Shown here one piece after another: positions 24,558-32,951 of a DNA stretch of 35,927 nucleotides (position 1 is its first letter; each line of letters begins with the position of its first letter). The stretch comes from a bacterium (GTDB taxonomy: Bacteria > Myxococcota_A > Bradymonadia > Bradymonadales > Bradymonadaceae). The notes beneath the pieces were generated by a model that was not told the origin of the DNA, did not search any database, and was given only the letters and a program-made list of their open reading frames with translations. The position numbers were made by a program, and so were the translations under genes. The stretch covers positions 1 through 35,927 of the forward strand of contig JAUIBR010000061.1 of assembly GCA_030427705.1 (NCBI GenBank), in the 5' to 3' direction.

Positions 24558-26287
24558 AAGCGATTTATCGAGTTCTCATCGTCGTATTCGTCGCCGTTAT
24601 TGGCTGTGGTGCAACACCGGTCAAAGATGCCGTGAACCCCGCGGACGTGAAGCGAGAGCGCGACACGGTCGTTAATGCGATGCACGCGGAACTCGACCGC
24701 TCCATGAAGAACATCAAGTTTCGTGACTATGAGTCTCCCTACTTCATGGCTTACGCCATCGAAGATTGGGAAGACCAAACGGTCAGCGGAAAGTTCGGTG
24801 CGCTCTTGGACAACTCGGAATCCCGGAGCCGTTCGGCATACGTCGAGGTTCGCGTCGGCGACTACGGATTCGACAATTACGCAAATATCGAGGGGGAGGC
24901 GTTCCGCCTGATGGATTATCAGGTCGAGCGCATTGCGCCTGTCGATAACGACCCTGCGGCCATTCGAGGGATCCTCTGGCTTATCACCGATGAGGTCTAC
25001 AAAAAGGCCATCAGCGACTTCCTGACCAAGAAAGGATCGGCAGTCTACGACACAGACGAGAAAACGGCCGTCCCAAGCTTCTCGAAAGAGCCGGTGGTGA
25101 AACACCGCGATGAACTTCGACCCATGAAGTTCGACAAAAAAGCATGGGAGCAGTCGGTCCGCGATATCACGACCCAATTGAAGGCTAACCCTGAGGTTCT
25201 CGATGCCTACATGGAGGTCAATGCCAGCCGGATCGTCAGGTATTTTGTGAACTCCGAGGGCTCGGAGGTCATCACCGAACGCACGATCTACTCGATCCAA
25301 ATGTCGGCATTTACGCGAGCAGAAGATGGGATGTTGCTCGACAACGGACGTACGTTCTATGCGCGTGACGCGGATCAACTGCCAAACGCGAGTGCGCTGA
25401 AGACCGAAGCCGACAATATGCTCGCCGAGCTCATGGAACTGCGGTCTGCGCCGGTTTTGGATCCCTATTCCGGTCCGGCGATCCTGGCTCCCGAGGCGTC
25501 CGGCGTCTTGTTCCACGAGGTGATCGGCCACCGTCTTGAAGGCGAGCGTCAACGCAACGAAGAAGAGGGACGCACTTTCAAAGGGCGGATTGGGAAAGAA
25601 GTCATTCCAGCATTCCTGACCGTTCGTGATGATCCTACCGTCGCGAACTTCGGAACCTATCAGCTCAACGGTTTCTATGCGTTTGACGACGAAGGCGTGA
25701 AAGCTGCCAACGTCAAGCTCATCGAAGGTGGGGTGCTCAAATCATTCCTGAAGAGCAGAACGCCAATTGAAGGCTTGCTGACTAGCAATGGTCACGGTCG
25801 TGCTCAAGGCACGCGCAAACCGATGGCGCGAATGTCGAACCTTATCGTCGACGCTGCGCCGTCGCATCAGGTGCCTTTTGACGAACTGAAGAAACGGCTG
25901 ATGGCAGAGACCCTCAAACAAGGAAAACCCTTCGGCCTGATTATTCGAGACATCACAGGCGGGTCCACAAACACCTCCGGATGGGGGTACCAGGCTTTCA
26001 AAGGCTCACCGCGACTAATCTACAAAGTCGACCCCAATACCGGCGCTGAAACGCTGGTGCGCGGCGTCGAATTGGTGGGAACACCATTGACCAGTATCAA
26101 CAAGATCGTCGCCGCCAGCGACACGCCAGACGTGTTTAACGGTTACTGCGGTGCAGAGTCGGGTTACGTGCCGGTTTCAACGGTCGCCCCCGCGCTGTTG
26201 ACCACTGAAATCGAGCTCCAGCGCAAGCAGCAGAGCAACCAGCGCCCGCCGATTTTGGGCCCTCCCTGGAAAAAAGATCAAAAATAG
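24554..26287 (+). CDS. TldD/PmbA-family metallopeptidase homologue with lipoprotein signal
   Basis: The start is a TTG at 24554, supported by GGAGGG seven bases upstream and by the lipoprotein-type signal peptide it opens (MKAIYRVLIVVFVAVIGCG). The 577-residue product has the TldD/PmbA domain in its C-terminal half. The HExxxH motif (HEVIGH, about residues 321-326) and the conserved Cys near residue 532 (GYCGAESGYVPVSTVAPALL) are both present, as is GGSTNTSGWGYQAF. TldD/TldE are cytoplasmic peptidases for peptide antibiotics and CcdA. An exported lipid-anchored version, as here, would act in the periplasm or at the outer membrane. There is no second TldD/PmbA partner in the window. Upstream genes are a lipoprotein and an unknown protein in the same operon. 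Confidence 0.88.
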   Translation: MKAIYRVLIVVFVAVIGCGATPVKDAVNPADVKRERDTVVNAMHAELDRSMKNIKFRDYESPYFMAYAIEDWEDQTVSGKFGALLDNSESRSRSAYVEVRVGDYGFDNYANIEGEAFRLMDYQVERIAPVDNDPAAIRGILWLITDEVYKKAISDFLTKKGSAVYDTDEKTAVPSFSKEPVVKHRDELRPMKFDKKAWEQSVRDITTQLKANPEVLDAYMEVNASRIVRYFVNSEGSEVITERTIYSIQMSAFTRAEDGMLLDNGRTFYARDADQLPNASALKTEADNMLAELMELRSAPVLDPYSGPAILAPEASGVLFHEVIGHRLEGERQRNEEEGRTFKGRIGKEVIPAFLTVRDDPTVANFGTYQLNGFYAFDDEGVKAANVKLIEGGVLKSFLKSRTPIEGLLTSNGHGRAQGTRKPMARMSNLIVDAAPSHQVPFDELKKRLMAETLKQGKPFGLIIRDITGGSTNTSGWGYQAFKGSPRLIYKVDPNTGAETLVRGVELVGTPLTSINKIVAASDTPDVFNGYCGAESGYVPVSTVAPALLTTEIELQRKQQSNQRPPILGPPWKKDQK

Positions 26288-26347
26288 CCGCAACGCTTAG
26301 ACCTCTCCGTACGAGAACCGCCTCGAACGACAGAAGAGGAGGTCGAC

Positions 26348-27886
26348 GTGTTAGTGAGAGTAAATTCCGGCGCCGTCATGGGCGTCGATGGCTATCTAGT
26401 AGAAGTAGAAGTTGATTTGGGGCCGGGCCTTCAGGTGTTCCACATAGTAGGACTGCCGGATGGTGCCATCCGTGAGGCGCGTCTGCGGGTTCCCGCGGCC
26501 ATTGAAAACGCGGGGTTCGAGTTCCCGGACGATCGAATCACGGTGAATCTCGCACCTGCCGATATTCGGAAGGATGGGACCAATTTTGACCTGCCGATTG
26601 CCGTCGGTGTGTTGAAGGGCATGGGCTACATTCGGCGCAAACCCAAGCGTGAAATCGAGGACTATCTGTTCGTCGGTGAGCTCTCACTGGACGGCGCAAT
26701 CCGACCGGTCCGAGGAGTCTTGTCGCTCGCGATCTTGGCGCGTGACGCGGGTTACAAGGGCATCGTTGTACCCGAAGAGGTGGCTCAGGAGGCAGCCCTT
26801 GTGACGGATATTGAAGTGGTTGGGTTAAAACGGCTGGAGGATGTGGTCAGCTATTTCAACGGCACACTGGAAGTGCCTTTGACGGTCGCTGAGGCTCGGA
26901 CGAAAACCAGCAGTTTTCCGGTCGATTTTGCGGAGGTCGTGGGGCAATCAGCAACTAAACGAGGATTGGAGATCGCGGCAGCCGGTGGGCATAACGTTCT
27001 GATGCTTGGACCGCCTGGGTCGGGAAAGTCCATGCTAGCTCGCAGGTTGCCGACGATTCTGCCAGATATGACCTTCGAAGAGTCGCTTGAGACGACCAAG
27101 GTCCATAGCGTTGCGGGCTTAGGGGCTGGGTTGGTGACTGAGCGCCCGTTTCGTGCACCACACCACACGATTAGCGAGGTTGGAATAGTTGGCGGCGGCT
27201 CCGGAATACCGCGGCCAGGTGAGGTCAGCCTCGCCCACAACGGCGTCCTGTTCTTGGATGAAATGCCCGAGTTTCGACGTGGTGCCCTCGAAGTGCTTAG
27301 ACAGCCGCTTGAGGACGGGATTGTGGCGATCCGCCGGGCTATGTGCGGTGTGACCTATCCCAGCAATATCATGTTGGTGGGGGCGATGAACCCATGTCCG
27401 TGTGGCTACCATGGTGCTTCGAACATACGAAGGTGCACCTGCTCGGAGGAACGCGTGCGAAATTACCGAGCCCGGATTTCGGGTCCGCTCCTAGACCGGT
27501 TGGACCTGCAGATTCGTGTCGACGCCGTGCCAGTGAGTGAGCTCTCAAAGCCGAAGTCTGCGGAGCGTTCTGAAATCGTTCGCGATCGCGTGTCGAAGGC
27601 GCGCCGACGACAGGCCAGTCGATACGCCGAGTATGATTCTGTGCACTGCAATGCGCAGATGACGCCTCAATTGATCGATGTGTACTGCCGTCTGGATGAG
27701 GCCGCCCAAAAGACCTTTCAGCTGACGCTTCAGTCCAATGATATGAGCGCCCGTGCGTACACTCGCATTTTGAAGGTCGCCCGTACCATCGCTGATTTGG
27801 AGGGTGCCGCGCATGTTAGCGCTGAGCATATCGGGGAGGCCGTCCGTTACCGCATGTTGGATTCGTCCAAGAAGTACGCGGCCTAG
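26348..27886 (+). CDS. comM: YifB/ComM-type AAA+ ATPase (Mg chelatase-like)
   Basis: This 512-residue AAA+ helicase is the ComM/YifB family, which promotes branch migration when imported DNA recombines in natural transformation, and is widespread also in non-competent bacteria. The N-terminal domain (VFHIVGLPDGAIREARLRVPAA) is typical. Walker A is GPPGSGKSMLARRL (about residue 221), Walker B is LFLDEMPEF, and the GAMNPCPCGYHG and RISGPLLDRLDLQIRVDAVP motifs follow. Zinc-binding Cys residues lie in PCPCGY and RCTCSE. The GTG start at 26348 has AGGAGG in front. It begins 60 bases after the TldD-like gene, and a shared terminator follows it. Confidence 0.96.
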   Translation: MLVRVNSGAVMGVDGYLVEVEVDLGPGLQVFHIVGLPDGAIREARLRVPAAIENAGFEFPDDRITVNLAPADIRKDGTNFDLPIAVGVLKGMGYIRRKPKREIEDYLFVGELSLDGAIRPVRGVLSLAILARDAGYKGIVVPEEVAQEAALVTDIEVVGLKRLEDVVSYFNGTLEVPLTVAEARTKTSSFPVDFAEVVGQSATKRGLEIAAAGGHNVLMLGPPGSGKSMLARRLPTILPDMTFEESLETTKVHSVAGLGAGLVTERPFRAPHHTISEVGIVGGGSGIPRPGEVSLAHNGVLFLDEMPEFRRGALEVLRQPLEDGIVAIRRAMCGVTYPSNIMLVGAMNPCPCGYHGASNIRRCTCSEERVRNYRARISGPLLDRLDLQIRVDAVPVSELSKPKSAERSEIVRDRVSKARRRQASRYAEYDSVHCNAQMTPQLIDVYCRLDEAAQKTFQLTLQSNDMSARAYTRILKVARTIADLEGAAHVSAEHIGEAVRYRMLDSSKKYAA

Positions 27887-27903
27887 GGCAGAGCGATGGA
27901 CAC

Positions 27904-27930
27904 AAAAAAGCCCGCATTAAGCGGGCTTTT
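27904..27930. terminator. Bidirectional terminator between comM and cupredoxin-like gene
   Basis: A 7-base stem (AGCCCGC/GCGGGCT) with a 5-base ATTAA loop has four T residues following on the plus strand and six on the minus strand. It can end both convergent genes, with the stronger side acting on the minus strand. Confidence 0.92.
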
Positions 27931-27949
27931 GACCTGAATCAGGTTCAGA

Positions 27950-28303
27950 TTACTGAACGTTGATCGTTGCGGTCATTGGGTTCGTCGCAAGACGGTTCTC
28001 GATAGCGAATTCGCCAGTCGTTGCGAACGTGTAGCTCCAAGTGCTGTTTGGCTCAATCATCTGGTCGACGTTGAGAGCAGCAATCGTAACATTGTGACGC
28101 TCTGGGTCTTTGTTTTCGAAGACGACAGTCGTTCCAGCAGGAACGGTGAGCGTATTAGGGTTGAAACGGTATTGGTAGATGACCATCGACTGCTCAGCAG
28201 GAGCAGTTTCAGTTGGGGTCGTGTCCGCTGGGGTGTCTCCACCACCGCAAGCAACCGTGAACGAAAGAGTAACGAGAACAAGCAGGATTGCGATTTTACG
28301 CAT
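27950..28303 (-). CDS. Cupredoxin-like lipoprotein, copper ligands apparently lost
   Basis: The start at 28303 is set by GGAG six bases upstream; an in-frame ATG four codons earlier has no ribosome binding site. The 117-residue product has a lipobox signal peptide (MRKIAILLVLVTLSFTVAC), a Thr/Pro-rich linker, then a cupredoxin-like domain (IYQYRFNPNTLTVPAGTTVVFENKD). His occurs in ERHNVTI as expected for the first copper ligand. The C-terminal loop, which normally holds Cys, His and Met, reads FAIENRLATNPMTATINV. No Cys or His is present there, and only Met remains. A normal type 1 copper site is therefore unlikely. It ends at the shared terminator. Confidence 0.82.
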   Translation of the reverse strand: MRKIAILLVLVTLSFTVACGGGDTPADTTPTETAPAEQSMVIYQYRFNPNTLTVPAGTTVVFENKDPERHNVTIAALNVDQMIEPNSTWSYTFATTGEFAIENRLATNPMTATINVQ

Positions 28304-28420
28304 CAGTAACTCCATATTGGATAGTCTACAAACGTAGAAAAAATGACTTCTTGTGTCCTATTTGGATGGCCGCAACATACCGTGATCCCTTCGCTTGTCA
28401 ACGGGCATCGTCGAGCTTGA

Positions 28421-30289
28421 ATGTTGGGAAGGCATAATGGGAACAAAATTGGCCCGATGGCGATTCAACCAGTATCCTTTGGAGGATCACAAGTTCGGGA
28501 TGTTTTGAATACCTTCGATCTCCAATACCTGCTGCAGATACTGACCGAAAAGGGGTTGGTGTCTGCGACACAGACTCGCCAGGCGCTCAAATCGGAGCAC
28601 GCCATGCGTGGCACGTTGCTCAAGGAACGGGCTCAATCTGGCCGTCGCGCGCAGTACGAGATTTCACCGATTGAGTTGTTGGCGACGTTCGAGTTCCAGC
28701 AGTCCAACGGCGAGGTGTTGGACGAAGACACGATGAGCCGCGCTATCGCCGATGATGCGGGCGTGCCGTTCGAAAAGCCGGATCCGCTCAAGCTAAATGC
28801 AGAGTTGATTAGCGAAACGATGAGCCGCCCCTTTGCGAGGCGCCACACATGTGTGCCGCTGCGCAAGGAAGACGGAAAGGTCGTTATTGCGCTTGAGAAT
28901 CCCTACAACAAAGAGCTGATTCATCAGCTCAACGATGTCGTCACCTCGCCCGTCTCCATCGTCGTGAGTCCGAAGACCGACATCCAACGGATCATCACCG
29001 AAGTGTACGGGTTCCGGTCCTCCATCTCGGCCGCGCAGGCTGGGTTGAGCATGGGGCCTGACATCGGCAACCTCGAACAGCTCGTAAAGCTGTCTGATGT
29101 CGGCGAGATTGAGGCGACGGACAAGCCCGTCATCAACGCGGTCGAATATCTGCTTCACTACGCGTTCGACCAACGCGCAAGCGACATCCATATCGAGCCA
29201 AAGCGCGAGAACACAGTAGTCCGCCTGCGCATTGACGGTGTGCTGCACAATATCTACACGTTCCCGCGTTCGATTCACCCTGCCATGACCTCTCGAGTCA
29301 AGATGCTGGCTAGGATGGATATCTCCGAAAAACGCCGACCGCAGGATGGGCGCATCAAGACTGACCGAAGCGGTCGTGAGGTCGAACTCCGTGTCTCTAC
29401 GCTGCCGGTTGCGTTTGGCGAGAAGGTCGTCATCCGTATCTTCGACCCGCAGGCGTTGATTCAGAGTCTGGATACCGTCGGGTTCTACAAAGAAGACTTG
29501 CAGCTCTACCGCAAATTCATTGACCGACCGACGGGTTTGGTGTTGGTGACTGGCCCAACCGGCTCAGGCAAAACGACTACGCTCTACTCGACGTTGAAAG
29601 AACTTGCGGGTCCCGACGTCAACATCACCACCGTCGAGGACCCCATCGAGATGGTCTACGAGGAATTCAATCAGGTCCTCGTACAACGCCGTATCGACGT
29701 CGGCTTCGCATCCGCGCTACGGACGATTCTTCGCCAGGACCCGGACATCGTTATGGTTGGTGAGATCCGCGATTCGGAGACTGCGAAGATGGCCGTGCAG
29801 GCCGCGCTGACTGGGCACCTTGTTTTTAGCACGATGCACACCAACGACACGGCCTCGACCGTGTCGCGCCTCGTCGAACTTGAGGTGGAGCCATTCTTGC
29901 TGAGTTCAACGTTGGTTGGCGTGATGGCTCAACGGCTGGTTCGGCGGATCTGTAGTTCCTGCAAGACAGCGTCGCAGCTCTCCAAAGAGCAGGTCGAGCT
30001 TCTGGATATCAAACTCCCGCCGCGTAGCGACCAGAGACTTCCCGTCTTCTATGGAGAGGGGTGCGTTCGATGTCGAGGAACGGGCTACTTTGGCCGTGAT
30101 GGCGTGTTCGAGATCATGGAGGTCGACGACACCATCCGCAAACTGATTGGACAGAAGGCGGCATCGCCTGATATTCGACGCGCTGCACGCGCGAATGGCA
30201 TGTCGTCCCTTCGCGAATGCGCGATCAAAAAGCTCGCGCAAGGTGTCACAACGTTCGAAGAAGTCATGTCTGTAACGGTTGAGTCCTGA
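28421..30289 (+). CDS. GspE/PilB-type secretion or pilus assembly ATPase
   Basis: This is a 622-residue hexameric ATPase of type II secretion or type IV pilus systems. An N-terminal MshE/T2SSE-N-like domain (residues about 70-200) is followed by ASDIHIEPKRENTVVRLRIDGVLH. Next come Walker A GPTGSGKTTT (about 378), the Asp box (TTVEDPIEMVYEEF), Walker B (DPDIVMVGEIRDSETAKMAV) and the His box (GHLVFSTMHTNDTAS). Two CxxC pairs (RRICSSCK and GCVRCRGTG) form the usual zinc site. The start is uncertain: ATG 28421 or ATG 28457. Other secretion or pilus genes are absent from the window, so the system it serves cannot be named. It ends two bases before the DUF1499 gene. Confidence 0.93.
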   Translation: MLGRHNGNKIGPMAIQPVSFGGSQVRDVLNTFDLQYLLQILTEKGLVSATQTRQALKSEHAMRGTLLKERAQSGRRAQYEISPIELLATFEFQQSNGEVLDEDTMSRAIADDAGVPFEKPDPLKLNAELISETMSRPFARRHTCVPLRKEDGKVVIALENPYNKELIHQLNDVVTSPVSIVVSPKTDIQRIITEVYGFRSSISAAQAGLSMGPDIGNLEQLVKLSDVGEIEATDKPVINAVEYLLHYAFDQRASDIHIEPKRENTVVRLRIDGVLHNIYTFPRSIHPAMTSRVKMLARMDISEKRRPQDGRIKTDRSGREVELRVSTLPVAFGEKVVIRIFDPQALIQSLDTVGFYKEDLQLYRKFIDRPTGLVLVTGPTGSGKTTTLYSTLKELAGPDVNITTVEDPIEMVYEEFNQVLVQRRIDVGFASALRTILRQDPDIVMVGEIRDSETAKMAVQAALTGHLVFSTMHTNDTASTVSRLVELEVEPFLLSSTLVGVMAQRLVRRICSSCKTASQLSKEQVELLDIKLPPRSDQRLPVFYGEGCVRCRGTGYFGRDGVFEIMEVDDTIRKLIGQKAASPDIRRAARANGMSSLRECAIKKLAQGVTTFEEVMSVTVES

Positions 30290-30291
30290 AG

Positions 30292-30789
30292 ATGAAACGC
30301 AAGCTCCTGTACATCGCTGCCGCCGTCGTCGGTCTACTGGTTGCGTTTATCCTGGTTGCGGCGTCTTATTGGCCAGTCATCAACGTTGTGGAGACCGGCA
30401 AGACCCCTGAATACGCCGATATCGTGCCTCAGTACTATACGGCAGGTCCGGCCCGTGTCTTCGACGAGGCGAGTGCTGGTGCGGGTAACATCCAGCGATG
30501 GGAAGTCGTCGAGGCAGACCGCACCAATCTCAAGATCACCGCGACACGAACCACCCGCGTCGGGTTCGTCGATGACATCACGATTACTATCGTTCCCGTC
30601 ACTGAATTCGCGACCGAGGTGAACGTTCGCAGCGCAAGCCGGGTAGGGAAGGGTGATTTCGGACAGAACGCCCGAAACATCAAAGAGTTCTTCACCGAAC
30701 TCGACGCGCGATTGGGCGCCACGAAATTCGATCCGGCGGCGCAGAAAGACGACGCTGAGAAAGACAAGAATCCGACCAAAAAAGAGTGA
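30292..30789 (+). CDS. DUF1499 family protein with N-terminal membrane anchor
   Basis: This 165-residue protein has one N-terminal hydrophobic segment (MKRKLLYIAAAVVGLLVAFI) that looks like an uncleaved anchor or signal. A DUF1499-like domain follows: EYADIVPQYYTAGPARVFDE, then LKITATRTTRVGFVDDITIT and NVRSASRVGKGDFGQNARNI. The C-terminus is Lys/Asp-rich (DDAEKDKNPTKKE). DUF1499 has no clear function. It is immediately downstream of the GspE/PilB-type ATPase gene (two bases), so the two are co-transcribed, but I know no functional link. Confidence 0.85.
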   Translation: MKRKLLYIAAAVVGLLVAFILVAASYWPVINVVETGKTPEYADIVPQYYTAGPARVFDEASAGAGNIQRWEVVEADRTNLKITATRTTRVGFVDDITITIVPVTEFATEVNVRSASRVGKGDFGQNARNIKEFFTELDARLGATKFDPAAQKDDAEKDKNPTKKE

Positions 30790-30807
30790 AACCGCGTCCT
30801 TGCGGTT
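30790..30807 (+). terminator. Short hairpin after DUF1499 gene
   Basis: AACCGC and GCGGTT form a 6-base stem with a 6-base loop directly after the stop codon. No T-run follows, so it may be a weak terminator or only an mRNA 3' structure. Confidence 0.35.
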
Positions 30808-30833
30808 CCAAAATCACTCGGCTAGACTCCTTG

Positions 30834-30849
30834 GTTAGTGAACACTAAC
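30834..30849. promoter_or_regulatory. Perfect palindrome GTTAGTGAACACTAAC upstream of acyl-CoA dehydrogenase
   Basis: Seven-base arms (GTTAGTG/CACTAAC) flank the two bases AA, giving a near-complete 16-base dyad that ends 21 bases before the start codon. Its position next to the likely transcription start fits a repressor operator. TetR-type regulators of fatty acid degradation bind dyads of this size and style; the actual regulator is not identified. Confidence 0.75.
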
Positions 30850-30870
30850 TCATTTTTCTAGGAGCAGCCG

Positions 30871-32028
30871 ATGAGCCAGCACTGGCCACAGTTTCAGGAA
30901 GAACACGACATGTTTCGCAAGGCCGTTCGGGACTTTGCGATCAACGAACTCAAACCACACGCCGAAGAGTGGGAACACGAGCGGTACTTTCCCGATTCAG
31001 TCTTTCGCGAGATGGGGAAGTTGGGCTTCCTGGGCGCGCGGTACCCCGTTGAATTAGGCGGTTCAGGTGGCGACATCTGGTACACCACCTGTCTGGCCGA
31101 GGAGATCACGCACTGTGACCTCGCTGGTCTCACCATGGCTATCTTGGTTCAGACCGATATGGCGACGCCGATCATCAATGAAATCGGGACGAAGGAGCAG
31201 AAGGAAGAGTTCCTGATGCCCGCGATTTCCGGCGAGAAGATCGCAGCGCTTGGTGTGTCTGAGCCCGGTGCGGGCTCGGATGTTGCTGGCATCACCACGT
31301 CCGCGAGGTGGGACGGAGACGACCTCATCATCAATGGACAGAAGACGTGGATTACCAACGGTACTCGGGCGGATTTCATTACGCTGGCAGTCCGAACTGA
31401 CGCGGACAACCGATATGGCGGCATCACGCTTGTGCTGTTCCCGACGGATACGCCTGGATTCAGTGTGGGCAAGAAGCTCGAGAAGATCGGCAACCACTGT
31501 TCCGACACGGCTGAGTTGTTCTTTGAGAATTGCCGAGTTCCCAAGCGCTACATCCTGGGCGAGGAAGGGCATGGTTTCTACTACATCATGCAGAACTTCC
31601 AGGGTGAACGCCTTGTTGGCGCAATCTCAGGAACGGCGGGCGCACAACGCGTGTTGGACCGCACCAAAGAGTACCTCCAAGAGCGTAACGCCTTCGGACG
31701 TACCCTTGCAGGATTCCAAGTTCTGCGGCATCGCATCGCACAGCATGAGACCGACCTTGAAGCATCTCGATGCCTCGCCTACCACGCAGCTGACCTCTAC
31801 AATCGCGGAGTGCCCTGCCAGCGCGAGATTTCGATGGCAAAACTGGTCGCCGGTCAAAGCGGCATGCGGGTCATCGACGACTGCCTGCAGATGCATGGCG
31901 GTATGGGATACGTGGAAGAAGGGCCTGTCGCGCGCGCATGGCGAGACGCACGCCTCCTTCAGATTGGTGGCGGCACCAACGAAATCATGAAGGAAATTAT
32001 CGTGAAAGCGATTGGTTTCGGACGCTAG
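30871..32028 (+). CDS. Acyl-CoA dehydrogenase (isovaleryl/long-chain-like subgroup)
   Basis: This is a 385-residue flavoprotein that introduces a trans-2 double bond into acyl-CoA and passes electrons to ETF. All three domains are present: N-terminal helices, the middle beta domain with LGVSEPGAGSDVAGITTSAR and WITNGTRADFITLAVRT, and the C-terminal helical domain. The usual Glu of the MCAD-type YEG motif is replaced: the sequence reads IGGGTNEIMKEII. The likely base is instead Glu in FQGERLVGA near residue 245, as in isovaleryl-CoA and long-chain acyl-CoA dehydrogenases. Substrate cannot be fixed further. AGGAG precedes the ATG. The last four bases overlap the convergent ParA-like gene. Confidence 0.93.
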   Translation: MSQHWPQFQEEHDMFRKAVRDFAINELKPHAEEWEHERYFPDSVFREMGKLGFLGARYPVELGGSGGDIWYTTCLAEEITHCDLAGLTMAILVQTDMATPIINEIGTKEQKEEFLMPAISGEKIAALGVSEPGAGSDVAGITTSARWDGDDLIINGQKTWITNGTRADFITLAVRTDADNRYGGITLVLFPTDTPGFSVGKKLEKIGNHCSDTAELFFENCRVPKRYILGEEGHGFYYIMQNFQGERLVGAISGTAGAQRVLDRTKEYLQERNAFGRTLAGFQVLRHRIAQHETDLEASRCLAYHAADLYNRGVPCQREISMAKLVAGQSGMRVIDDCLQMHGGMGYVEEGPVARAWRDARLLQIGGGTNEIMKEIIVKAIGFGR

Positions 32029-32888
32029 TCCAGGCGTCGAACGACTTCCTCGGTGAGCGCGCGGTAGTGCTGCGCGCCCCGCGACTTTTCTGCAAAATCG
32101 AAAATCGGTTTACCGGCCAGCTGGGCCTTTGCCAGCTGGGTGTTGATGCCGATCTGCGTGTCCAACACGAGCTCGCCCCAGGCGTCTTTGATCTGGTCGA
32201 GCATCGTCTGGTTCATCGTCGAGTTGCGTGCGTCGACCCGCGTCAAAACCACGCCGAGGATGTCGACGTTGTGGTTGAGGCGTTCATTAACCGTCATGAC
32301 GGTCCCAAGCAGTTCATCGGCGCCTTGAACCGAGAGTGGCGACAGATCTGTCGGGATTAACACCGAGTCCGAAGCGAGCAGGGCGTTCAGGGTCAGATTC
32401 CCCTTATTCGGTGGGCAATCCAAGATGATGTAGTCGTAGTGCGTCCGCGTGAACTTCAGAGCGTCCCGGAGCAGGAATTCCTTGCCAATCTTCTGGCTGA
32501 TACGGCCTTCCGCTTCGCCCAAGTCCGGGTCGTTTGGCGTAATGTCGAGTCGTCGAACGCCAGACGTAACACACACATCCAGCAATTCTTGTGGCTCTTC
32601 TGACAGCAATACCTGGCTCAATGAGGCTTGGCCGCCAATAGTTGGCAGCGAGTCCCGAAGGCTCGTGGAACAGTGCCCCTGCGAATCGAGATCGACGAGA
32701 AGAACCTTTGCCTCCTCAAATCGCGCGAGCCCGCACGCCAGATTGACACTGGTCGTCGTCTTGCCAACGCCGCCCTTGACCGTGGCGATGCTAATCACCT
32801 TGGCCTTGCGGTCTCCCGTTGGATATCGATCTTCGTTGCGAACGAGCTTGCGCAGCCCATGTGAAATGAGGTTTCGCATTGGAACCAT
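32025..32888 (-). CDS. ParA-like ATPase, orphan
   Basis: This 287-residue protein belongs to the ParA/Soj/MinD P-loop ATPase family. The deviant Walker A motif KGGVGKTTTSVNLA starts at about residue 38, after a basic N-terminal extension of roughly 30 residues (RNLISHGLRKLVRNEDR). LLVDLDSQGHCSTSL is the Walker A' segment, and YIILDCPPNKGNLTLNALLA the Walker B segment. A ParB-like partner gene is not adjacent. Orphan ParA-like ATPases commonly position other cargo such as chemoreceptor arrays, carboxysomes or flagella, so chromosome partitioning is not implied. The start may be ATG 32888 or the ATG three codons later (32879); neither has a clear ribosome binding site. It overlaps the acyl-CoA dehydrogenase end by four bases. 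Confidence 0.9.
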   Translation of the reverse strand: MVPMRNLISHGLRKLVRNEDRYPTGDRKAKVISIATVKGGVGKTTTSVNLACGLARFEEAKVLLVDLDSQGHCSTSLRDSLPTIGGQASLSQVLLSEEPQELLDVCVTSGVRRLDITPNDPDLGEAEGRISQKIGKEFLLRDALKFTRTHYDYIILDCPPNKGNLTLNALLASDSVLIPTDLSPLSVQGADELLGTVMTVNERLNHNVDILGVVLTRVDARNSTMNQTMLDQIKDAWGELVLDTQIGINTQLAKAQLAGKPIFDFAEKSRGAQHYRALTEEVVRRLD

Positions 32889-32951
32889 CCGTGGCTATGA
32901 GTCGGCGCCAAGGATGGACTTCACGATCTTCAATTTCAAGGGGATTTTGGC

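Noticed and set aside
24452-25552. 366-residue open frame on the minus strand opposite the TldD-like gene
   Set aside because: The plus-strand protein has intact TldD/PmbA motifs and coupled neighbours. The antisense product has no domain and no ribosome binding site of note.
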